DNA from: Nitrosomonas sp. sh817 | GTDB taxonomy: Bacteria; Pseudomonadota; Gammaproteobacteria; Burkholderiales; Nitrosomonadaceae | Direction of reading: 5' to 3' | Assembly: GCF_030908545.1 (NCBI RefSeq) | Contig: NZ_CP133083.1 | Location: forward strand, 2,179,691 to 2,243,690 | Length of the DNA stretch: 64,000 bases | Shown: positions 57,603-64,000 of the stretch, piece after piece | Position numbering within the stretch: position 1 is the first letter of the stretch | Layout: each line of letters begins with the position of its first letter | The notes under the pieces: model-generated | Seen by the model: only the letters and a program-made list of their open reading frames with translations | What the model was told of the DNA's origin: nothing | The model's database searches: none | Position numbers and translations under genes: made by a program

Positions 57603-57746
57603 GGGAAGCACTGATTAATTCGCCGAACGAGATGAGATGCAAGGCGGATGGAGCGCAAGAAACGAGACATATCGATAGGATAGGCGAGTTTCTGAGCACC
57701 ACCCAACGCCGCAGATCGCTTGCGCAGGCAATTAATCAGCGCTTCC
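57603..57746 (+). repeat. 144-bp dispersed repeat, copy 4 (MITE-like)
   Basis: GGGAAGCACTGATTAATTCG at the left and CAATTAATCAGCGCTTCC at the right pair as imperfect inverted repeats. It starts 4 bases after the trxC stop. It is the most divergent copy internally but has the clearest target duplication: TGA directly on both sides (57600-57602 and 57747-57749). Confidence 0.8.
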
Positions 57747-57779
57747 TGAGAAAAATAATCCATCAAGGAGTCAATATTC

Positions 57780-58937
57780 ATGCCCACTAACGGCAATCTT
57801 CCCCGTCTGATACTGTTCACGCTGGCAGGCGTATTGCTGGTGTTATTTCTTCATAGTTTCCTGTATCACTATTTCCCGGACATATTGCAACCGGGTTATT
57901 TTTCCGCGGATGAGAAACGCGAAGGCGCCGAACCGCGAGCTATTCAAGCACGCGGCAATCTCGCGGAAGATGAAAAAAGTACCATCGAACTGTTTGAAAA
58001 CTCGCGCGATTCAGTAGTGTTCATCACCACCCGTCAACGAGTGATGGATGCCTGGACACGCAATATTTTCTCGGTCCCGAGCGGCACCGGTTCCGGATTT
58101 ATCTGGGACGATCTTGGCCATATCATTACCAACTTGCACGTCATTAAAGGCGCCAGCGAAGCGACCGTGCGGCTGGCGGATGGACGGGACTACAAGGCTT
58201 CGCTGGTCGGCGCCAGCCCGGCGCATGACATTGCCGTATTGCGGATCGGCATTGGCTTCCAGCGACCTGCGCCGGTGCCGATCGGCAGCAGCCACGATCT
58301 GAAAGTCGGGCAGAAAGTCTTCGCTATCGGTAATCCGTTCGGCTTGGACTGGACGCTGACCACCGGCATCGTTTCCGCATTGGATCGATCGCTGCCAGGC
58401 GGCGACGGACGCACCATCGACAATCTGATCCAAACCGACGCGGCAATCAATCCGGGTAATTCCGGCGGGCCGCTGCTCGATTCCGCTGGCCGCTTGATCG
58501 GCATCAACACCGCGATTTACAGCCCAAGCGGCGCCAGCGCCGGTATCGGTTTTGCCGTTCCGGTCGACACCGTCAACCGCGTGGTGCCGCAAATCATCAG
58601 CCGCGGCAAATACATCCGCCCGGCGATGGGCATCACCGTCGACAGCAAATTGAACAACCGCCTGACGCAATTTCTGAAAGTCAGCGGCGTTGTGATCCTC
58701 AACGTCAGCCAAGGCTCAGCCGCCGATGAAGCCGGATTGCGCGGCGCAACGCTGACCCCGGAAGGCAACATCATCGCCAACGACATCATCATCGCCGTCG
58801 ACGGCAAACCGGTCGATTCCGTGGAAAAACTGCTCGCCCGCGTGGACTCGTACAAAGTCGGCGCCACCATCACACTGACGATATTGCGCAAAGGCGAACC
58901 GTTTGAAATACCGGTGACACTGCAACCGGGAGAATGA
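57780..58937 (+). CDS. Trypsin-like serine protease, DegS/HtrA family
   Basis: 385 residues. An N-terminal membrane anchor (LILFTLAGVLLVLFLHSFLY) precedes a periplasmic S1C protease domain with catalytic H120 (TNLHVI), D150 (AHDIAVL) and S228 (GNSGGPLL). One PDZ domain follows (about 285-385). One anchor plus one PDZ is the DegS-like layout, used for stress signalling by regulated cleavage, although a general quality-control role is possible. No anti-sigma factor is nearby. Confidence 0.9.
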   Translation: MPTNGNLPRLILFTLAGVLLVLFLHSFLYHYFPDILQPGYFSADEKREGAEPRAIQARGNLAEDEKSTIELFENSRDSVVFITTRQRVMDAWTRNIFSVPSGTGSGFIWDDLGHIITNLHVIKGASEATVRLADGRDYKASLVGASPAHDIAVLRIGIGFQRPAPVPIGSSHDLKVGQKVFAIGNPFGLDWTLTTGIVSALDRSLPGGDGRTIDNLIQTDAAINPGNSGGPLLDSAGRLIGINTAIYSPSGASAGIGFAVPVDTVNRVVPQIISRGKYIRPAMGITVDSKLNNRLTQFLKVSGVVILNVSQGSAADEAGLRGATLTPEGNIIANDIIIAVDGKPVDSVEKLLARVDSYKVGATITLTILRKGEPFEIPVTLQPGE

Positions 58938-58976
58938 TATGGAAAAATCGAGAAAGCAGATCGATGAAATAGTCTG

Positions 58977-59741
58977 CTAGTTTTCACCCGCCAATACAAT
59001 GACTGAGAAATCATCGCTGCCGCCCGCGCGGCGCGCAGCTTTGAATATTTCAGCAAGATCCGTCTCAGACTCATTGGCAAAGAGCGCAGCAATCTGCGCA
59101 TCGTCCAAGGCTTCGTTCAATCCGTCACTGCACAGCAAAATACGTTCGCCGGGTTGCAATTCATGCGTGGCGCTATTTACCCTGAAATCGGCACATTCGG
59201 CATCCGCGATGAACTGGCAAGTAAGACCTTGCAGAATACTCGCAGCATCTTTGGTTTGTTCCACGGTGATTTCACCGTCATCCATCAGATCGTTCAACAA
59301 ACTATGATCGCGGCTCAGCAGATCTGCCCGGCCATCCGCCAAAAGATAAGCCCGCGAATCGCCGACATTAAAAATGGTCACCGCACTTCCTAGCAAGCGC
59401 ACTCCCACCAACGTTGAAGCCATGCCGTGGAATCGGGGATTAGCGCTCAACGCCACGTAGTCTTGCTGCACTCGATGCAGCAACGGCGGCAATAACTCCG
59501 TCGCAGACGCCGATGCAAGATGATCTCTCAAAATTTCCAGCAAACGCCGACTGGCCACACGCGGCAACGTCCCGATGGCAACCCCGTCGGCAATGGCAAA
59601 ATAGCGAGGCCGCGCGGTATCCGCCATCCCGCCTTCGCGAATACTGCCTTGATACACCTGGTTATCCAGCAAAACAGCATCCTCGTTCCGTGATTTTCCT
59701 CGGCCACGTTGACTGAAGGCGGTGAATTGGAAATTTGTCAT
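58977..59741 (-). CDS. PP2C-family protein phosphatase
   Basis: 254 residues with PP2C metal motifs: GRGKSRNEDAVLL, YFAIADGVAIG (in place of ADGMGGH), FNVGDSRAYLL, LLCSDGLNEALDD and GSDDFSVIVL. It dephosphorylates Ser/Thr in the cytoplasm. The loss of the usual GGH after ADG may alter activity. Convergent with the protease gene. A partner kinase is not adjacent. Confidence 0.9.
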   Translation of the reverse strand: MTNFQFTAFSQRGRGKSRNEDAVLLDNQVYQGSIREGGMADTARPRYFAIADGVAIGTLPRVASRRLLEILRDHLASASATELLPPLLHRVQQDYVALSANPRFHGMASTLVGVRLLGSAVTIFNVGDSRAYLLADGRADLLSRDHSLLNDLMDDGEITVEQTKDAASILQGLTCQFIADAECADFRVNSATHELQPGERILLCSDGLNEALDDAQIAALFANESETDLAEIFKAARRAGGSDDFSVIVLAGEN

Positions 59742-59862
59742 GATTTTTATCTGCTTCCGTAGCAGACTTTTTTATCCAATCGCAAGCTTATCCTTCCGAG
59801 TCTTACATTAACGTTACTAAATTAAAACGAATAACTATAAATTATGACCCGTAATCGGATAC

Positions 59863-61554
59863 TTAAAAATTATCCATCGCAAACTGAACAATCTTTTCTT
59901 TTCTCTTTTGAATTGCATCTCTGTTCCATGTTCCATTCTCTGGAACTAATTTCTGTACCTCTCTTTGCTGTGCAAGTATTGAATATCTAGGGTGCTTTAA
60001 TGAAAAAGGATCATTGCTCATGGAACTATTATGCGGTTTCGAGGCTAACAAATAATTTCCCAAGCAATTTAGATATATAGTTTTAAATTCCTCATCATAT
60101 GTATCATAGCCATGGGGTTTCTTTGCTGGCTCCGTAGTTGGAGCAATATGCTCCAATTCTAATTCTTTAATTTCATCATATTTCATAAACCCATAACCAG
60201 ATTCCGCTGCATCTCTCAGATAATTCTCATATTTCCAAAGCAGATATTTTGCAACGAGATGATATAGGCCGCCTTGTAATGCCCGTTCAAGTTCTGCATT
60301 ACTCCAATATGCAAGCCATGGATCAGTTGTAAATTTCATTTCATTTACACGTTTGATAATTGATTCTATAGAGACATCATCCTTAGTAAATTTCTTAAAT
60401 ACTTCATTAATACGTGTTGCGATATCCGCACGAGTACCAATTAATCGATCCCGTAAGATTAAAATTTCTAATGATGCACAAAGTTTTTCTATTGTGTGCT
60501 GATCCACCCCGAAACTATATGCCTTTATAATAAAAGGTAATGCATTGGCAATTCCACCTAGCGCACACAGTGAGTGGATCGCATAGTGACTATCTCTGTT
60601 TTGTTTACTGAAGAATTTATTAAGATAATTAAAACTGATCTCCAGTGCATGGGAAAATTCTTTAATAAAAATTAGAGGATTTTCACTGGATAGCTCTTTA
60701 TTAATTCTCTTTTGCGCACCAGATTCCATCAACGAGTTGTAGTAGACACGAAGTGTATAGATAAGCACATCATCCTCATCAATTTGGGAATCTATGGTTG
60801 AGATGCATTTGTAAATCTTTGCAAAACGATTCTTTATCTCGCTTATGAGAGATTCTTTTTCTTCCCCACCTTTTAAATGAATGCTATACATGAACTGGGC
60901 TTTAATAATTTCTAAATCTGATGGATTTTTTCCTCTATTATTTTGAAAAATAAACATCTGTATTGATTCTGCTTCATTTTTAACTTTGTGAGTGGTGCAA
61001 GATGCCATCCGGATAATTTCAAGCATATCTATCAAATACTTTTCATTTTTAGTTTCTAACTGTTCTGAAAAATAATCAAAAGCATTAACAATTCTTTTTG
61101 CAGACTCAGTTTCAAGACCAACTTTGTCCTTTTTATTTCGATTTATAACGTAATCTATAAAAATCTGGTTATCGTAATCTACAGTGGTAAAACGAATAGT
61201 GCTATTCCGCTTCACCATATCCTCGAAATACTCATTTTCTTTCTCTGATCTTTGCCTTAATTTATCCAATTTCGAAAAAAGTACCGAAAGAAATATGACA
61301 ATAGTAGTCAACCTCTGCTGCCCATCAATTATATAAAACTTATCGCCCTTTTCCTCGAACAAGAAATGTCCGAAATAATAGGGTAGCTTTGAATTACTTC
61401 CATGATATTCATCCAAATCGGAAAGAAATACATCTGTATGTGTTTTACGTTCGCTATCTTCTCTTGGTGTTTCCCAAGAGTATGCACGTTGATAATCTGG
61501 GACAATAATTATATTTCCTGAGATCATCTTTTGAATGGTGGTAGATGCTTCCAT
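59863..61554 (-). CDS. DUF262/DUF1524 protein, possible defence nuclease
   Basis: 563 residues, AT-rich. The DUF262 N-terminus has VPDYQRAYSW (18-27) and IDGQQRLTT (76-84), the ParB-like nucleotide-handling motifs. The C-terminal DUF1524 part has ELEHIAP with a downstream NCLGNYLLASKPHN, the His-Asn pattern of an HNH-like nuclease. These two domains together form GmrSD-type modification-dependent restriction proteins. No second restriction gene is adjacent. The strong AT bias relative to its neighbours suggests horizontal transfer. Confidence 0.85.
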   Translation of the reverse strand: MEASTTIQKMISGNIIIVPDYQRAYSWETPREDSERKTHTDVFLSDLDEYHGSNSKLPYYFGHFLFEEKGDKFYIIDGQQRLTTIVIFLSVLFSKLDKLRQRSEKENEYFEDMVKRNSTIRFTTVDYDNQIFIDYVINRNKKDKVGLETESAKRIVNAFDYFSEQLETKNEKYLIDMLEIIRMASCTTHKVKNEAESIQMFIFQNNRGKNPSDLEIIKAQFMYSIHLKGGEEKESLISEIKNRFAKIYKCISTIDSQIDEDDVLIYTLRVYYNSLMESGAQKRINKELSSENPLIFIKEFSHALEISFNYLNKFFSKQNRDSHYAIHSLCALGGIANALPFIIKAYSFGVDQHTIEKLCASLEILILRDRLIGTRADIATRINEVFKKFTKDDVSIESIIKRVNEMKFTTDPWLAYWSNAELERALQGGLYHLVAKYLLWKYENYLRDAAESGYGFMKYDEIKELELEHIAPTTEPAKKPHGYDTYDEEFKTIYLNCLGNYLLASKPHNSSMSNDPFSLKHPRYSILAQQREVQKLVPENGTWNRDAIQKRKEKIVQFAMDNF

Positions 61555-61652
61555 TAATTATTCCTTTATCAATTTATAAATACTTAAAAGTTAATGTACA
61601 AGTTTGGAGGAACCCTGCTCACCTTACTTTTTGACTCTCCAAACCCCATTAG

Positions 61653-61799
61653 CTACCACTCCAACGTAACCGAATCAACCACTGTCGCCATAATCAGGTA
61701 GGCATCATCCAGTTCTATCACCTGTTGATCTTCGGACGGTAGCGACTCCAATTCATGAAGTAGCTGGATGGTTTCCAGAAATCCGGGGCGTTTGGACAT
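61653..61799 (-). CDS. Small acidic protein, 48 residues
   Basis: ATG 61799 to TAG 61653 gives 48 residues, beginning MSKRPGFLETIQLLHELESL and rich in Asp/Glu toward the end (VIELDDAYLI, VTLEW). It begins 3 bases after the stop of the Cas4-like gene, so it is probably translated from the same message. Ribosome binding site is weak. No family recognised. Confidence 0.45.
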   Translation of the reverse strand: MSKRPGFLETIQLLHELESLPSEDQQVIELDDAYLIMATVVDSVTLEW

Positions 61800-61802
61800 G
61801 AT

Positions 61803-63302
61803 TCAGAGGTTCAAGTCACTGTGCCCGGAAAATACCCGCCACAAACGCACCATGGCGTAGGTATCGAGCTTGCAATAAGCCAGAAGCTGCTGTTCGATTT
61901 GGTTTTTGCGTTCCGGCGGGGTATCCGGATGGATGCCTTCCAGAAAAGCATCCATCGCCATGCCGCCATCCTGCACGCCATCCAAGGTATCGTACCGTAA
62001 TTCAGGCACTACGGCGGGCAGCACTTTTTTGATGCTCCAGCTGCCTTGCTGGCTCGGGTGGTAGTAGCGTTCGCGCGCAACCGGCAGCAGATCGACGATT
62101 CGATCGTTGATTGCCAGCAGCGGCCGGCTTAAAGCAGGGAAACGCTCTGCCAATTCACGAATGCGCGCCGTCTCGAATCCGGCGTTGTACACAAATACCG
62201 GTCCTTGCTCGCCACAAGCAGCAATCAGCGATTGCGCGAAAGATTCCGATGGATCGTTACCTGACAGATCCAGGAATTCAATATGCTCTAGCTGGCCCGA
62301 TGCATCAAGGCGATGCAAGCTGAATTGAAAGGGTATTTGTTGATAAGGACGGGTTCCTTTCCATACCGGTACGGCAAACTGAATGGTTTCAAAATCGAGA
62401 AAACACGCCGGAAGCGGATGGGCGGCGAGATCGGATGCGGCACCGGCGGCATCAAAAAACACCGCACCGGTCAAGGTATGCGTTTTCACCCTGAGCTGCT
62501 TCCCGTTCAGCCATTCATCGGGAACATTCCTCAGATCGTCAATGCCTTGCGCCGCCAGCTTTTCAGCTTTGGCCGAAGAAAAGCGCGGAAGCCAAGCAAC
62601 CGGATACTCCGGTTTGGGTTCATTGCGGCTGCAATAATCGTAGAAACTGCATTCAAACGGTGAAAAACATTGGTTGCCCGTTGCTACCGCAGGCTCAATT
62701 GATTGAGCAGCAAGGTTTTGCGCCTGCAAAATCCATTCTTCGACTTCTTCAGTCCGGCCCATGATTTCTGCCGTAAGATTGTTTTCTTTCAACAATCCCC
62801 GGTAATCAGCGCTTCCCGGAAAAGTCCATGAACTGTCGATATGCGCGAGCGAAATGGAGGCCAGCGATATGCCCGCGGCTTTTACCGCGAAAGCCTGCAC
62901 CGCCAGATCGTCGTAGTGATAGTCCTTCACGCTGGTGGAAGACTTGACCTCGATCATGTGCCATGCCAGCTCATCGCCTTTCTGTTCCGGCAACAGAATA
63001 TCGATAAACGTTAACGCGCCACCGGCTGAGAATCCGGCTTCAAAAATTGGCTGGCAGGTGCGCAGCAACTCCGGGGTACGTTCAAAAGCATGATCGAACC
63101 CAGCGGCTTGCACGTCAATCAGCACGCCATTTCCGTCGCGATCATAGATACGCCGGGCAATCTCGCCGACTTGACGCCCTATCTGTAAGCGAGCGTCCGT
63201 TTCAGTGGAATACTCCAATAAATCAGGGCGATGAACTTCGAGCCAAAACTTTTTCGGACATTGCCGCAACGCCAGAAGTTTGGATTTGGAAAATGTGTGC
63301 AA
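61803..63302 (-). CDS. DUF2779 protein: Cas4-like nuclease fused to DnaQ-like domain
   Basis: 499 residues, TTG start at 63302. The N-terminal half is a PD-(D/E)xK nuclease: D101 in FIDILL and E118-V-K120 in MIEVKSS. Four cysteines, C15 (CPKKFW) and C212, C218, C224 (CFSPFECSFYDYC), match the iron-sulfur cluster layout of Cas4 and AddB. The C-terminal half has ACFLDFET (D303, E305), YNAGFETARI and CKLDTYAM with the late aspartate, resembling a DEDD 3'-5' exonuclease. DUF2779 proteins are commonly annotated as hypothetical. A role in DNA repair or defence is inferred; no CRISPR array is present. Confidence 0.8.
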   Translation of the reverse strand: MHTFSKSKLLALRQCPKKFWLEVHRPDLLEYSTETDARLQIGRQVGEIARRIYDRDGNGVLIDVQAAGFDHAFERTPELLRTCQPIFEAGFSAGGALTFIDILLPEQKGDELAWHMIEVKSSTSVKDYHYDDLAVQAFAVKAAGISLASISLAHIDSSWTFPGSADYRGLLKENNLTAEIMGRTEEVEEWILQAQNLAAQSIEPAVATGNQCFSPFECSFYDYCSRNEPKPEYPVAWLPRFSSAKAEKLAAQGIDDLRNVPDEWLNGKQLRVKTHTLTGAVFFDAAGAASDLAAHPLPACFLDFETIQFAVPVWKGTRPYQQIPFQFSLHRLDASGQLEHIEFLDLSGNDPSESFAQSLIAACGEQGPVFVYNAGFETARIRELAERFPALSRPLLAINDRIVDLLPVARERYYHPSQQGSWSIKKVLPAVVPELRYDTLDGVQDGGMAMDAFLEGIHPDTPPERKNQIEQQLLAYCKLDTYAMVRLWRVFSGHSDLNL

Positions 63303-63434
63303 AATGCTTTCTTCTTTGCTTAAGGACCGGAAAACTCACGATATCCTGAAAAACAATCATTCTAGGCACATAGTGACAGAATGCAATGAAAATCCCGGAG
63401 GTTTATACCGGTTTGCTGATACAGCAATTATGCT

Positions 63435-64000
63435 TCAAGAGCGATGCGTTAAACCAGCTTCCTTACTCCCGACACCATCCAAAATCCGCATCACCAGATC
63501 GGACGTGGATATACCGGTCGTATAAGGCAATTCCTGAATCATCTCGGCCGGTAGCGATGCGCAGAGTTTGCGTTTTTCCTGGCGCTCCCGCTCGGAAGCG
63601 CAGGCGAAAGTATAAATATCAAAACCGTGTTGCTGCATGTATTCCGGGGTGACGCTGGCCGGAGTTTCGGTCATCACGGCATCGACGTATTGGCAAGCGG
63701 CAACGACGGCAGCGCGCTCGGCTTGCTTCATGACCGGGGATTTGCCTTTGTTTTCCACGACGCGTTCATCGGATACCACGCAGACTGTCAGATGCGTCCC
63801 CAATGCGCGAGCCGCTTTAAGAAAGTTGATATGGCCTTCGTGAAACAGATCCGCCACCATGCGGGTGTATACGCGCTTTGGTTTTTGATTTCCGGGCCAA
63901 GCGGGAATTGGCCGATTTAACCGGTTGAGCGCGCGTTCCAGCCATTGCCTGCCGCGCAATGCGATGGTGTCGTCGGGATCTTTCAGCGCAATCTGGTGCG
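63435..64000 (-). CDS. Nucleotidyltransferase domain, C-terminal part of a longer protein
   Basis: The frame is open to the right edge, so the N-terminus is missing. The visible part is a cytidylyltransferase-like domain with the HxGH-type motif in DLFHEGHINFLKAA, an ISTSDLV motif near the C-terminus, and a core strand TVCVVSDERVVENKG. Upstream of it is a helical stretch (RGRQWLERALNRLNRP) from another domain beyond the window. The family transfers nucleotides to choline/ethanolamine phosphate, glycerol phosphate or similar; substrate unknown. Confidence 0.75.
   Translation of the reverse strand, partial: HQIALKDPDDTIALRGRQWLERALNRLNRPIPAWPGNQKPKRVYTRMVADLFHEGHINFLKAARALGTHLTVCVVSDERVVENKGKSPVMKQAERAAVVAACQYVDAVMTETPASVTPEYMQQHGFDIYTFACASERERQEKRKLCASLPAEMIQELPYTTGISTSDLVMRILDGVGSKEAGLTHRS

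Noticed and set aside
57599..57790. 63-codon frame after trxC
   Set aside because: It is the translation of repeat copy 4 and overlaps the start of the protease gene.

Overview
The window looks like chromosomal DNA of a betaproteobacterial ammonia oxidiser, most likely Nitrosomonas or a close relative. The grounds are gene order typical of that group (thiD-thiE-hemL, apaG divergent from rpe-gph-trpE, purE-purK-purC), a di-haem cytochrome c4, an NrfJ-like periplasmic protein, a multicopper oxidase, a PEP-CTERM protein and a guanidine/urea-carboxylase operon. This is judged from gene content and protein style only; no rRNA, tRNA or CRISPR array was seen.

Layout. 0-4.3 kb: uncharacterised small and membrane proteins on the minus strand, the first copy of a 144-bp dispersed repeat, and an M20 amidohydrolase. 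4.4-7.9 kb: a three-gene plus-strand cassette with a glycine-rich putative precursor protein, a HopA1-family lyase-like protein and a protein kinase with an N-terminal winged-helix (RRE-like) segment. The lyase-kinase pair resembles that of class V lanthipeptide synthetases, and this is the best candidate for an undescribed system. 8-26 kb: housekeeping genes (psiE, rdgB, rph, map, cytochrome c4, hemL, thiE, thiD, rubredoxin, gloA, an rsmI-like gene, apaG, rpe, gph, trpE, a CBS protein, dacB, sucCD) and a PEP-CTERM protein with HAF repeats. 26-29 kb: a degenerate GGDEF-EAL protein directly upstream of flhDC. 29-39.4 kb: aspartate aminotransferase, uvrB, a TrmH-type methyltransferase, hisD-hisG, sodB, a lone exbD and purEKC.

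39.5-43 kb is an accessory segment with a large cysteine- and alanine-rich lipoprotein, a BrnT/BrnA toxin-antitoxin pair whose toxin lacks a standard start at its conserved N-terminus, and another lipoprotein. 43.1-49.9 kb is a guanidine assimilation operon: guanidine-I (ykkC) riboswitch, APC permease, two carboxyguanidine-deiminase-type subunits (formerly urea-carboxylase-associated proteins) and a biotin-dependent guanidine/urea carboxylase. No allophanate hydrolase follows, and the carboxylase gene is bracketed by two inverted copies of the 144-bp repeat. 50-59.7 kb: an HDOD protein, a multicopper oxidase, a HEPN-like protein, a PhoX-like phosphatase, cbpA-cbpM, trxC, a DegS-like protease and a PP2C phosphatase. 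59.8-64 kb: AT-rich and defence-flavoured genes (a DUF262/DUF1524 protein, and a Cas4-like nuclease fused to a DnaQ-like domain) and a nucleotidyltransferase domain cut by the window end.

The repeat family (four copies, all 144 bp, ends pairing as inverted repeats, each abutting a stop codon) looks like a non-autonomous mobile element. Functional claims are from reading translations by eye; no database search was run.
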